A stretch of DNA of 64,000 bases from Ilyomonas limi (lineage in GTDB: Bacteria > Bacteroidota > Bacteroidia > Chitinophagales > Chitinophagaceae): the NCBI RefSeq assembly GCF_005233845.1, contig NZ_SZQL01000021.1, positions 25,690-89,689 on the forward strand. The letters run 5' to 3'. This document shows positions 43,311-51,834 of the stretch, one piece after another; the first letter of the stretch is position 1, and each line of letters starts with the position of its first letter. Below the pieces are notes generated by a model. It was not told the origin of the DNA and did not search any database. It was given only the letters and a program-made list of their open reading frames with translations. A program made the position numbers and the translations under genes.

Positions 43311-43365
43311 TACACTTTTGTTGACAAAATCAATTTTTTTTTGTTTTTTACAACGAAAAAGTGTA
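43311..43365. promoter_or_regulatory. Candidate toxin-antitoxin operator
   Basis: TACACTTTTGTTG (43311-43323) and CAACGAAAAAGTGTA (43351-43365) form a long inverted repeat that spans the region where the -33 element should be. Binding by the HTH of the antitoxin would block the promoter at 43293. Confidence 0.5.
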
Positions 43366-43439
43366 TTTACCATACACTGGTGATTTAGAAATTTTGAACC
43401 TTTAGCTATACACCCTGAACCTTCTTGATTTAAAATCCA

Positions 43440-44345
43440 AAATTATTTCCCTGCAAGCTCACGCACATAAGCCCTGATGCAGCCAAATAATTTTGCCTCA
43501 ACACCCCGCCGCACAAAACATCGCTGCCCTTCCGCACGTTAACCATGCAGCAGCCATGTTTTAGCCAGGCTTCCAACAGCCAAACAGCCGCTCACGCACG
43601 AAGGTAACAAGGTCTCTCTCCGGCAGCCGTCCGCAAGCAGATGCGCCAAACCATTGTAGCAGCAGCAATAATGGTTTATATGTCTCTATTGTGGTATTGC
43701 TGCAGCTACAATGCCCTTCGGGTGCGCCGCTACGCTCTGCAGTTTTGCACACTGCTTGCAGTTCCTGCTACCTACGTTCGGGCAGCTACTGTGTCCTGCA
43801 CTGCCACTTCGTTAAATTCCGTTGCTCCGTTCCACTCCATTACACCACGTTCGTAGCCCATACCATTTGTTTCAAGGCATGGCACACTTAACCTGAACAC
43901 AGCGCCTAAGCACAAGTGATGCACACGCCTTTCCGCAAAGCCAACCCTACAATACTCACTGGGTTCCATTCCGCTACACTACGCGCCTCCATTCACTTCA
44001 GTAGCAGCACAGTACACCCGCTGCCAACAATTGTGCTCGCCTTCCGCGCCTGCCCCGGCTTCGGGTTTGTCATTCCTTTTGTAGCCCGATGCACATACGC
44101 CCGACCACAAACAAAAACCAATGCCAAACCCTTGCGTATAACGTTGCTGCCTGCCGCAGCTATCGCTGCTTTCTCAGTCAGCACCGGGGCAGGCACTCGC
44201 AGCCGTCTTCGTTCCACTCCGGCGGCTTTGACGGCGAAGCCGGCTCACCCTACAGTGCCGTTACTACCGGCACACCTGACGCTTCCTTTTTGCCGCAGGC
44301 ACTGTTACCTTCCTGCCAAAACACAGTTTGTTTAATTTGGTAAGC
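43440..44345. other. C-rich non-coding block 1
   Basis: About 900 bp with no credible gene in any frame. The plus strand is rich in C and T and poor in G, unlike the AT-rich genes on both sides. It contains a 19-bp stem (43652-43670 with 43695-43713) and several GC-rich inverted repeats, for example GGCTT-TGACGGCG-AAGCC near 44224. It may encode a structured RNA or be an unusual mobile or replication sequence. No family recognised. Confidence 0.5.
43652..43713. ncRNA. Long hairpin within block 1, candidate structured RNA
   Basis: CATTGTAGCAGCAGCAATA pairs with TATTGCTGCAGCTACAATG (one mismatch in 19 bp) around a 24-nt loop. The stem is unusually long for a random intergenic sequence. Whether it is transcribed is unknown. 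Confidence 0.4.
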
Positions 44346-44416
44346 TTTATATATAAGGTAGCGCTATGAAAATTGTAATTGACGCCCTTTATTGTATTGT
44401 AACATCAATACTTATG

Positions 44417-44424
44417 TAAATTTG
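44417..44424 (+). promoter_or_regulatory. -7 element of the Lit-like protease gene
   Basis: TAAATTTG with a TTG at 44397-44399 (17-bp spacing), 35 bp before the ATG at 44460. Fits the Bacteroidota promoter pattern. Confidence 0.5.
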
Positions 44425-44459
44425 TGTAGTACCTATTACTTTAAATCTAATTTTTGCTA

Positions 44460-45461
44460 ATGAGTTGGTTAAACCAAAGGCAAGGACCTATTAACCATTA
44501 TAATAAAGATATTCATTTGGGTACGCAACCTGTTCGTGTGATACACCACATGCTAATCTACATGTTTGAGCGTACGAATCCTTATTTTTTCCAAGACTTG
44601 ATAGAACAAATAAATAACGGCAAATTGAACAATGAGCTAAACTTGATTTTTGGAGAAGAACCAATTAGAATTGGTAATGGTAAATTAAGGACACCCCGCG
44701 TTAATCATGAAACGAAAAAAATTGAGTTACACGAAACCTTTTTATCTTACTTGTGGTGTTGTATATATTCCGTGTTTGTCACTTATGTTGAAACTATAGA
44801 TTACCCAAAAATAAATCATGAAAATGGCAAAGAAATCTACCCTATCAGTCAAGAGAATATAAACAAAGCAAAGGAGGTGTTTAACTACGCAAGATATTTA
44901 ATTATGAACTTTGAAAGATGGAACAAAGACGAGTTACCTAACCCAGAAGTATATCAAGCGGAAAAAAGGGATTATGTAGAACAAACAAATATTTATTACA
45001 CAGAAGCTGTAAAATTCATCTTATGCCATGAATTCACACATTTGAAACTTCATGTTGAACAAATTGATAATGAGACTACAGATACTCACTATTTAGCATT
45101 TGAGCAAGAAGCAGACAATAATGCTATTGACATGATGAAAAAAGGCATATCCAATTCTAATACTCTATCTGATATAGCACACAATTTAGCTATTGAAATA
45201 GGTATTATTTTTGGCATATTATCTATGTTTTTCTTTTATGCCACGACGAAGGGTACTAAGCATCCAAATGACGAAGACAGACTAACAAATGCTCTTGAAA
45301 GGTTGGAATTACCCGAAAATCACTACGCTTGGGGTATTGCTTGTGTAGGTCTAAAAATGTGGGATGAGCAGTTTGAACATTACTTCACGTGGCGCAATAA
45401 TCCAATCTCTTATAAAGACCAATATTATGATATTGTAAGGCAAATCAAAGAATCACAATGA
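44460..45461 (+). CDS. Lit-like metalloprotease (peptidase U49 type), probable phage-exclusion protein
   Basis: From ATG 44460 the protein is 333 residues; a TTG two codons earlier is possible. The zinc-protease motif HEFTH (residues about 189-193) lies in FILCHEFTHLKLHVEQ, with a downstream FEQEADNNAIDMM (about 212-224) where the Glu is likely the third ligand, followed by a hydrophobic helix IGIIFGILSMFFFYAT. This arrangement is like Lit of Escherichia coli, which cleaves EF-Tu when a phage T4 peptide is present and stops translation. It sits alone between two C-rich non-coding blocks. Assignment by motif only. Confidence 0.7.
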   Translation: MSWLNQRQGPINHYNKDIHLGTQPVRVIHHMLIYMFERTNPYFFQDLIEQINNGKLNNELNLIFGEEPIRIGNGKLRTPRVNHETKKIELHETFLSYLWCCIYSVFVTYVETIDYPKINHENGKEIYPISQENINKAKEVFNYARYLIMNFERWNKDELPNPEVYQAEKRDYVEQTNIYYTEAVKFILCHEFTHLKLHVEQIDNETTDTHYLAFEQEADNNAIDMMKKGISNSNTLSDIAHNLAIEIGIIFGILSMFFFYATTKGTKHPNDEDRLTNALERLELPENHYAWGIACVGLKMWDEQFEHYFTWRNNPISYKDQYYDIVRQIKESQ

Positions 45462-45539
45462 TTGATATTTACCGAAGTATTTAATATAATTTGGTTGATA
45501 CTTTTAAACCTTCGCTCTACAATAATTATTTCTATTCCA

Positions 45540-46400
45540 ATGATAATAAAAGAGTGCAGCTAAGTTAGGCGGCTATCACAGCCCTTAGCTGTATGGCTGC
45601 AAAGAAATTCCGCCATAAACACACAAGCCTTCACACAAGGCTATCCTTTATTGCGTTGCTTCTTTGCAGCCCTGCCACGCCGCCTTAAAAGATGCTTTCT
45701 TTTTCTTTTTTTCCCTTTTTTCTTTCTCTTTTAAAATATTTTATGCCTGTCCACACAGGCGATTTCACTCCAAAGGCAAACGGACGCAGCACGACACCAA
45801 TCGCAACCTGTCACAGCACGCAACTATCGTCCGACACTACCGCCCACCTGCTGACCAACTCCGATAGCACGCTCCAAAAAGCCTGCGAGAGCATCCCACT
45901 TCCACCGGCTGACAACCGCCACCAGCTTCTGCATAAAGGTGTTTTTTAATAGAGCAAAATTAGCTACGGCAGCCCCACGCGCATGACCTGATGAAAAATC
46001 CAAAAGACTACGGCATAAACACAGAACCACCAGCACAGAAGCCTTCTTTTATTCCGTTTCCTTTTGGTTTTTTCGGCTGCCTTCGCTGGCGGATGAAGCT
46101 CATAAAAAACTTCACCATTATGCAAAAGCAGCTTCGCATCGTTTCAGCCCGCCGTTTGGCAGTTTGTCCTCTTTGCAGTTCCGTTTTTCCGGTGCCGCCA
46201 GTGCCTTCCATCGCTTTCAGCAGGCACTTTCGCAGGCAAGCAGTTTACTGCCGTCCGGCAGCAGGCGTTGCAGTCTACAGCCTCCCTTGCGGCTGGTTTC
46301 TCTGGTGCTTTCCATCCGGTCGCCGCCAGCTCTCAGCATTGCCCTTTTAGGGGCTTTGCTGTCTTAGTCTGACGCTACCCCGGACCAAATGCATTCCGTA
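45540..46400. other. C/T-rich non-coding block 2
   Basis: About 860 bp with no credible gene; the plus strand is pyrimidine-rich and more GC-rich than the flanking genes, like block 1. The first about 130 bp form nested inverted repeats (listed separately). Near the end are two spaced copies of CCCACCAT (about 46408 and 46431). Its role is unknown. Confidence 0.45.
45557..45684. ncRNA. Candidate multi-stem structured element
   Basis: Outer arms GGCGGC (45568) and GCCGCC (45679); second arms GGCTGCAAAGAA (45595-45606) and TTCTTTGCAGCC (45660-45671), a perfect 12-bp match; inner hairpin AGCCT-TCACACA-AGGCT (45626-45642). An alternative hairpin, CAGCTAAG with CTTAGCTG (45558-45591), competes with the outer pairing. 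This nested design suits a structured RNA, a single-strand origin or a recombination site. Confidence 0.5.
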
Positions 46401-46476
46401 CATAAGCCCACCATAAGGAAAGGATAAACCCACCATGAAGCACCTAAATAGATGAACGAATTAACAGCAATAAAAA

Positions 46477-46496
46477 AGCCTCTTGAAAAAGAGGCT
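46477..46496 (-). terminator. Terminator of the 46522-47328 gene
   Basis: AGCCTCTT-GAAA-AAGAGGCT; read on the minus strand the stem is followed by TTTTTTATT. It lies 25 bp after the stop codon of the minus-strand gene. Confidence 0.8.
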
Positions 46497-46521
46497 CGTT
46501 ACTGGTCGTATTATTAAACGC

Positions 46522-47328
46522 TTAGAAAATGCTTGCTATTTTCAGCGCATTACCTGAATTGAACAAGTAATACTCTGAATTTACCTGCTGGAAGAACTCA
46601 ATACCTACACAGAACAACACACTTGCATCTGCAGTAAGTGTAGGAGATCCCGGCAGGGTGGCTGTTACTACCGTTGAAGTAGCGATGGCAGCACTTAAAT
46701 CCAGATAGCCGGAATAAGCAACGTATGAAAGCTCATTATTGGCTGCATCAATCGGCTCATAGCTGCCGGTCTGGTCATTGTACTCAAAATCAGAAATACA
46801 AGCCAGTGCCACAATCAACCGGAAATGCGTTGCACCTGCTGGTGCATTCACCAGGTTGGCAGGATTGAAAGCCGCTACCGTCAAAGTACCGCTATCGCGT
46901 GCCGGCGTATTGTTCAGGGTGTAAGGAGCCGTAAACACCCCTTCCAAACTCACGTTGCGGTCAAATGCAAAGCCCGTTAAATACTGGCGCTCCTGGGAAA
47001 TCAGGATAGCACGGCGACCTCTTTTTTCCGTTTCGTCCTCAATGTTGATTTTCTTGATAATGCCGGTAAGCCTGCCGGTCATTTGCGGGTCGCTCATTTG
47101 CTTTATCACCTGGCTCAGACCGGTGCGGATAGATTTACCGGCAGTAGCACAACCACCAAACTCATTCATGTTTTCGCGCGTGCGCTCAAACTCCGGTGCC
47201 GTTAAAATCTGATCGCCTGAAGGTCCGCCCACCATACCCGCAAAATCGCCGGACAGTCCTTTTATTTTAAAATGTCTCACTCCGCCCATAGTACCGGAGT
47301 ATCTCGTTAAGCCTGTTTGCCTTGCCAT
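46522..47328 (-). CDS. Uncharacterised Bacteroidota protein (MARQTG type)
   Basis: From ATG 47328 the protein is 268 residues; an ATG 29 codons upstream adds unlikely sequence. It starts MARQTGLTRYSGTMGGVRHF and contains GGPSGDQILTAPEFERTREN (residues about 40-59). Two domains seem present: a basic N-terminal part with RTREN/FGG patterns, and a beta-rich C-terminal part with FRLIVALACISDFEYN. I recall similar N-terminal patterns in many unknown Bacteroidota proteins but not a function. It has its own terminator and is divergent from the thermonuclease gene. Higher GC than neighbours in the element. Confidence 0.6.
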   Translation of the reverse strand: MARQTGLTRYSGTMGGVRHFKIKGLSGDFAGMVGGPSGDQILTAPEFERTRENMNEFGGCATAGKSIRTGLSQVIKQMSDPQMTGRLTGIIKKINIEDETEKRGRRAILISQERQYLTGFAFDRNVSLEGVFTAPYTLNNTPARDSGTLTVAAFNPANLVNAPAGATHFRLIVALACISDFEYNDQTGSYEPIDAANNELSYVAYSGYLDLSAAIATSTVVTATLPGSPTLTADASVLFCVGIEFFQQVNSEYYLFNSGNALKIASIF

Positions 47329-47424
47329 TTTACTTGCTTTTAATATGAATTGTTTATAAAAAGATGTACCTTCCAAATTTATCAACAATACATTGAAAGC
47401 CAATATTTTAAGCAAAGCAATCTA

Positions 47425-47916
47425 ATGCAATTCACAGCATACGCACCGCAAATTATTAAAACACATCAGCACATTACCAAAATCGTTGATGGAGATGGCT
47501 TCTTCGTTTGTGATATGTTTGGAAATAACAAAACAGAAATTCGCTTGCTGGGTATAGATGCACCTGAAATAAAAAAGTGCAGAAAGTTATTACAGGACGA
47601 AAGAGAGGCGCATTTACCTGGGCAGCTACTCATGGAGCTTGGCAGAATTTCAATGCAATATTTGGCTTCTATTGCGCCAATAGATACAATAGTTAGCTTA
47701 CTGATAGAAAAGCAAAACAGCGTTGATTTGTATGGAAGAACTTTAGCTTATGCAATCCGGCCAGATGGAAGCTGCTTAAACGAATTAATGATCAATGCAG
47801 GCTATGCAAAAGCATTCGGAAAATACTTTTGTCATGTTTTACCCGAATACCAACGCTTAAACATGATAGCAATGCAAGAAAAAAGAGGTCATTACAGTCG
47901 GGTAAACAGCTTTTAG
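47425..47916 (+). CDS. Thermonuclease (SNase-like) family protein
   Basis: From ATG 47425 the protein is 163 residues; an upstream ATG (47350) adds 25 residues with no signal peptide. SNase landmarks are KIVDGDGFFV (residues about 18-27), EIRLLGIDAPEIK (about 36-48) with Arg and Asp of the active site, and VDLYGRTLAYA (about 103-113). It would cut DNA or RNA using calcium. With no clear signal peptide it may act inside the cell, as in other island-borne nucleases. It is the last gene before the right att repeat. Confidence 0.8.
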   Translation: MQFTAYAPQIIKTHQHITKIVDGDGFFVCDMFGNNKTEIRLLGIDAPEIKKCRKLLQDEREAHLPGQLLMELGRISMQYLASIAPIDTIVSLLIEKQNSVDLYGRTLAYAIRPDGSCLNELMINAGYAKAFGKYFCHVLPEYQRLNMIAMQEKRGHYSRVNSF

Positions 47917-47919
47917 CGA

Positions 47920-47941
47920 TTGTTTACCCTATGTTTACCCC
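47920..47941. promoter_or_regulatory. Candidate integrase arm sites, right end
   Basis: TGTTTACCCT at 47920 and TGTTTACCCC at 47932, 12 bp apart, repeat the pair at 19550-19571 in the same orientation. An inverted copy of the core (GGGTAAACA) lies at 47900-47908, inside the end of the nuclease gene. Confidence 0.6.
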
Positions 47942-47947
47942 AAAAAG

Positions 47948-47986
47948 AAAAACGCTTTGCAACTTGTTGATTTACAAAGCGTTTTT
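47948..47986 (-). terminator. Replacement terminator for tRNA-Lys carried by the element
   Basis: AAAAACGCTTTG and CAAAGCGTTTTT form a perfect 12-bp stem. On the minus strand it lies 12 bp after the tRNA 3' end and ends in a T-run. It can also terminate the thermonuclease gene on the plus strand. Confidence 0.75.
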
Positions 47987-47997
47987 ACATTACTAAG

Positions 47998-48070
<73 letters not shown>

Positions 48071-48208
48071 TTAGTGCTCTTGGCATTAAGGGCGGCAAAA
48101 ATACTGGAAACTGTTTTATCACCCAAGTCACTTTTGCATAATCTTACAAATTCATTCACTACCGTATGCCTATACCTTTTCGTATATTAGTACGATTATT
48201 GAATGCAA

Positions 48209-48769
48209 ATGAAAACAGCTTACATTTTATTGATCGTTGCAGCGTTGTACGTCACATGCACAAGCTGCTCACAACAACCCCCAAATACACAGATTATGAA
48301 TCATACAAACAATCCTGTTTTCTCAAAAACAGATACCGGCAAAGTGGCGCTGAGCAATGATGAATGGAAAAAGATACTCTCGCCCGAAGTATATCATATT
48401 GCCCGCGAGAAAGGTACAGAGCGTCCTTACTCCAGCAAATACGAAGAGTTTAACGATATAGGTACATACTACTGCGCGGTATGCGGCAATGCATTATTCC
48501 GCAGCGATACCAAGTTTGAAAGTGGCTGCGGCTGGCCCAGTTTTTACGAGCCTATCAGCAAAAGCTCCGTTATTTACGAAGCTGATAACAGCTATGGTAT
48601 GCGCCGCACTGAAGTGATGTGCGGGCGTTGTAAATCGCATTTAGGCCATGTGTTTGATGACGGGCCAAAGCCAACTGGTTTGCGCTATTGCATTAATGGC
48701 GTGGTGCTCGATTTTGAAAAGGCAAAAGAAGCGGAGAAAAAGTACGATGCAGAACATCCGCAGTCGTAA
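48209..48769 (+). CDS. msrB: Peptide methionine (R)-S-oxide reductase, lipoprotein
   Basis: From ATG 48209 the protein is 186 residues (ATG 48203 is possible). It starts MKTAYILLIVAALYVTCTSC, a probable lipoprotein signal, so it acts in the envelope. The MsrB domain covers residues about 50-180: zinc cysteines in YYCAVCGN and VMCGRCKSHLGHVF, substrate-binding FESGCGWPSFYEP and the catalytic Cys in GLRYCINGVVL. It reduces methionine-R-sulfoxide in proteins. A clear terminator follows. It is the first chromosomal gene to the right of the tRNA. Confidence 0.93.
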   Translation: MKTAYILLIVAALYVTCTSCSQQPPNTQIMNHTNNPVFSKTDTGKVALSNDEWKKILSPEVYHIAREKGTERPYSSKYEEFNDIGTYYCAVCGNALFRSDTKFESGCGWPSFYEPISKSSVIYEADNSYGMRRTEVMCGRCKSHLGHVFDDGPKPTGLRYCINGVVLDFEKAKEAEKKYDAEHPQS

Positions 48770-48789
48770 GTTTACTTTGAACTGAAGGA

Positions 48790-48820
48790 AAGGGCATACC
48801 GATTTGGTATGTCCTTTTTT
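48790..48820 (+). terminator. msrB terminator
   Basis: AAGGGCATACC-GATTT-GGTATGTCCTT with T-run; the stem has one G-T pair. It starts 21 bp after the msrB stop. Confidence 0.8.
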
Positions 48821-48826
48821 ATTTTT

Positions 48827-48971
48827 ACCGCAAAGATGCGAAGGTGCGAGGTTGATTTGTTTGATACCTTTTTCAGTTTAATAGCCCGCAATGGATGTAG
48901 TGGATATCAGGATATTTTTATACCAGGCTATTAAACTGAAAAAGGTAGAATATGCTTCGCATCTTTGCGGT
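48827..48971. repeat. MITE-like nested palindrome
   Basis: The outer arms ACCGCAAAGATGCGAAG (48827-48843) and its complement (48955-48971) match over 17 bp. The inner arms (22 bp, 48865-48886 and 48926-48947) are perfectly complementary: TACCTTTTTCAGTTTAATAG starts the left one. The 145-bp unit carries no gene and looks like a foldback transposable element. Confidence 0.7.
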
Positions 48972-49211
48972 TACACATGCCCTGTTTTTCATGTGCAAAT
49001 GGCTTTCGTTTTTGTGTATAACTTTTATTTTCTGTGCATTTGCGCTTTACATTTTTGGTGATAAAAAAGAAGCTTCAAAAAGTTTGTTTTGTTCGCTTTT
49101 GTTATCATTTTCGTTGGCTCTTATCCATTCTTTTTGCTAAAATGCTTAGTTTTTGCTTAGCTTTATGGAGAAGAAAGCCAACAACATTTTACACCAACTA
49201 AAACATTCGCT

Positions 49212-50798
49212 GTGGACTTCAACCTTAATAAAGACCGTAAGAACAGAAGAAAGCCTTCTATTGATGTAAGCTCGATGTTATATGGCAAAGTGCCGCCGCA
49301 AGCCAAAGAACTAGAAGAAGCGGTGCTCGGCGCCATCATGCTCGAGAAAACAGCATTCGATACCGTCATCGAAATTTTAAAGCCGGAATGTTTTTATATA
49401 GATGCACATCAGCGTATTTACCGGTCTTTTAAAACACTGGCAGATAAATCTATGCCGATAGATCTGCTCACAGTGGTGGAAGAATTGAAGATAAAAGAAG
49501 AGCTGGACATGGTGGGTGGGCCTTATTACATTACCAAGCTTACCAATGCGGTAGTTTCCAGCGCCAATATCGAAACACACGCCCGCATTGTATTACAGAA
49601 ATTTATTCAGCGCGAACTGATACGCATTAGTGGCGAAATTATTGGCGATGCATATGAAGACAGCACCGATGTATTTGACCTGATGGATGATGCGGAAGGC
49701 AAAATATTTGAAATCACCAACAACTTCTTAAAGACCGACTACCAGGAAATGAGTAGCGCACTCGCACAAGCTATTAACCGCATAGACGAACTGCGCACCA
49801 AAACAGATGATATTTCCGGTGTGCCGAGTGGCTTTCCATCGCTCGACCGCGTTACGTTTGGCTGGCAAAAAACCGACCTTATTATTCTCGCTGCGCGCCC
49901 TGCAGTGGGTAAAACTGCTTTTGCGCTCAACCTCGCACGCAATGCAGCACTCAGTCCTACCAAGCCCACGCCGGTTGCCCTTTTTTCTTTAGAAATGAGT
50001 GCTGCGCAATTGGTGCAGCGTATCCTCTCTGCCGAGAGCGAGATTATGCTCGAAAAAATTTCACGCGGCAAACTCGAAGATTACGAGTACCAGCAATTGC
50101 ACGCCAAAGGCATTAAACGCCTTGAACAAGCGCCTATTTTTATAGACGATACGGCTGCACTCAACATTTTTGAGTTTCGTGCAAAAGCCCGCCGTTTGGT
50201 GCACAAGCACAAGGTAGGATTGATCATTATAGACTATTTGCAGCTCATGAGTGGCAGCAGCGACCGTAATGGCAACCGCGAGCAGGAAATCAGTACCATC
50301 TCGCGTAACCTGAAGGCATTGGCAAAAGAGTTAAATGTACCTATTTTGGCGCTTAGCCAGTTGAGCCGTGCCGTGGAAACCCGCAAAGAAAGCAAGATGC
50401 CCCAATTAAGTGACTTGCGTGAATCGGGTGCGATTGAGCAGGATGCCGATATGGTCATGTTTATTTATCGCCCCGAATATTATGAGCAAATGTCTAACGA
50501 AAACGGCGAGAGCACGCGCGGCGAAACGCACATCCGCATTGCAAAGCACCGTAATGGTTCGCTCGAAACAATTAAGTTGCGTGCCCTGCTGCACATCCAG
50601 AAGTTTGAAGAGTGGGACGAAGGCAACAACTTTGGTGGCGGCTTCTCCGGAGGCGGCAATTGGAAACCGGTTGCACCATCGCCGGCAGATGGCGGTAATA
50701 ACGGTAACGAAGCCGGCGGACGTTTCTTTATTCAAAAAGGCAGCAAAATGAATAATGGTGAGTTTGATGAAGGCTTTGAAGGAGCTGATCCCTTTTAG
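49212..50798 (+). CDS. dnaB: Replicative DNA helicase DnaB
   Basis: A 528-residue protein from GTG 49212; no in-frame ATG exists between there and the stop at 49158. The N-terminal domain includes PPQAKELEEAVLGAIMLEKT (residues about 26-45). The RecA-like C-terminal domain has Walker A LAARPAVGKTAFALN (about 226-240), Walker B LIIIDYLQLMSG (about 337-348) and SDLRESGAIEQDADMVMFI (about 399-417). A Gly-rich tail (GGGFSGGGNW) ends the protein. It unwinds DNA at the replication fork. It is isolated, with a terminator after it. Confidence 0.95.
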   Translation: MDFNLNKDRKNRRKPSIDVSSMLYGKVPPQAKELEEAVLGAIMLEKTAFDTVIEILKPECFYIDAHQRIYRSFKTLADKSMPIDLLTVVEELKIKEELDMVGGPYYITKLTNAVVSSANIETHARIVLQKFIQRELIRISGEIIGDAYEDSTDVFDLMDDAEGKIFEITNNFLKTDYQEMSSALAQAINRIDELRTKTDDISGVPSGFPSLDRVTFGWQKTDLIILAARPAVGKTAFALNLARNAALSPTKPTPVALFSLEMSAAQLVQRILSAESEIMLEKISRGKLEDYEYQQLHAKGIKRLEQAPIFIDDTAALNIFEFRAKARRLVHKHKVGLIIIDYLQLMSGSSDRNGNREQEISTISRNLKALAKELNVPILALSQLSRAVETRKESKMPQLSDLRESGAIEQDADMVMFIYRPEYYEQMSNENGESTRGETHIRIAKHRNGSLETIKLRALLHIQKFEEWDEGNNFGGGFSGGGNWKPVAPSPADGGNNGNEAGGRFFIQKGSKMNNGEFDEGFEGADPF

Positions 50799-50857
50799 AG
50801 AAAACAGGTATTTGTGTGATAAGTTTGTAGTTATAATTCAATATAATAAAGACATTC

Positions 50858-50884
50858 AGCCACGTAAAACATGGCTTTTCTTTT
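50858..50884 (+). terminator. dnaB terminator
   Basis: AGCCACGT-AAA-ACATGGCT followed by TTTCTTTT, 60 bp after the dnaB stop; one mismatch in the stem. Confidence 0.6.
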
Positions 50885-51065
50885 AGAGACGAATTGATGC
50901 GCTACCATGAACCTGTGGTGTAGCTGATAATGCTATAAGCGCTGTTACTCACCGTAATACCTGTGCAATATCAGGCAGGGCTTGCAGCCTTTCAGTATAA
51001 TCAGTCTTAATGCTCAGTAAAACCATGACTATTCACCAACTCAATTATGGTGCCTTAATCTTATA

Positions 51066-51073
51066 TATTTTTG
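51066..51073 (+). promoter_or_regulatory. -7 element of rsmE
   Basis: TATTTTTG fits TAnnTTTG and lies 36 bp upstream of the TTG start chosen for rsmE. A start at the more distant ATG (51010) would lie upstream of this promoter. Confidence 0.5.
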
Positions 51074-51108
51074 CATCCATTCACTTCATCCATAAATCAC
51101 ATACTTTC

Positions 51109-51819
51109 TTGACTCAGTTGCCTTATTTTTACGAGCCAAACATCACTTCTACCAACACTTCTTTTGTTCTAAGCGAAGACACCAGCCGCCACTGCGTGCA
51201 GGTATTGCGTATGCAGGCAGGCGAGCAGTTGCAACTTACCGATGGTACGGGTAATACATACACCGCCGCCATTACTAAAGCCGATAAAAAGCATTGTGAA
51301 GTAAGAATACAAGATACAAGGTTCAAGGGGCAAGTTACAAGGAGGGTATGTATTGCCATTTCACTGTTGAAAAATGCCAGTCGCTTTGAATGGTTTTTAG
51401 AAAAAGCAACCGAAATGGGCGTACAGGAAATTATTCCCCTTCTGTGCGGGCGTACCGAACGCCAGCACTTCCGCTACGACCGGATGCAAAGCATTACCAT
51501 AGCCGCCATGTTGCAAAGTCAGCAATGCTGGCTGCCTCAATTGCATCAGCCAACGCCTTTGCAACAGGTAATTGTTAAAAATGATTATACCGATAAACGC
51601 ATTGCACATTGCATAGCAGAAGAAGATAAGAGATTCATCAATGACTTTCCCGTACAAAATGATGTGCAAATACTTATTGGCCCTGAAGGCGATTTTACCA
51701 GCAAGGAAATTGAACTGGCATTACAGCACGGCTACCTGCCGGTAAGTCTTGGCAATACACGGCTGCGCACCGAAACGGCAGGTGTGCTGGCATCGGCTTT
51801 GCTTATGTATTCGCATTAA
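51109..51819 (+). CDS. rsmE: 16S rRNA (uracil-1498-N3)-methyltransferase
   Basis: A 236-residue protein from TTG 51109 (LTQLPYFYEPNI). The frame extends upstream, but the promoter element and family length favour this start. The N-terminal PUA-like part holds SEDTSRHCVQVLRMQAGEQL. The SPOUT knot includes EWFLEKATEMGVQEIIPLLC (residues about 87-106), ILIGPEGDFTSKEIELA (about 188-204) and LGNTRLRTETAGVLA, all typical of RsmE. It methylates U1498 of 16S rRNA. It is probably cotranscribed with the L,D-transpeptidase gene 15 bp downstream. Confidence 0.92.
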   Translation: MTQLPYFYEPNITSTNTSFVLSEDTSRHCVQVLRMQAGEQLQLTDGTGNTYTAAITKADKKHCEVRIQDTRFKGQVTRRVCIAISLLKNASRFEWFLEKATEMGVQEIIPLLCGRTERQHFRYDRMQSITIAAMLQSQQCWLPQLHQPTPLQQVIVKNDYTDKRIAHCIAEEDKRFINDFPVQNDVQILIGPEGDFTSKEIELALQHGYLPVSLGNTRLRTETAGVLASALLMYSH

Positions 51820-51834
51820 AATAATAAATAACAC

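Noticed and set aside
43916..44335. 139-codon plus-strand frame in block 1
   Set aside because: The translation is rich in Pro, Thr and Ala with no pattern, and several other frames are equally open because of the C-rich composition.
45557..45684. Integron attC site
   Set aside because: GTTAGGC at 45564 fits a core site by chance, but the matching opposite core and an integron integrase are missing.
45664..46367. Several overlapping frames on both strands in block 2
   Set aside because: Composition-driven openness; translations are low-complexity and lack start signals.
48952..49140. 62-codon hydrophobic frame before dnaB
   Set aside because: It starts inside the arm of the MITE-like palindrome; hydrophobicity arises from T-rich sequence and there is no ribosome binding site.
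51010..51108. N-terminal extension of rsmE
   Set aside because: The extension contains a promoter-like -7 element and does not fit the normal RsmE length.
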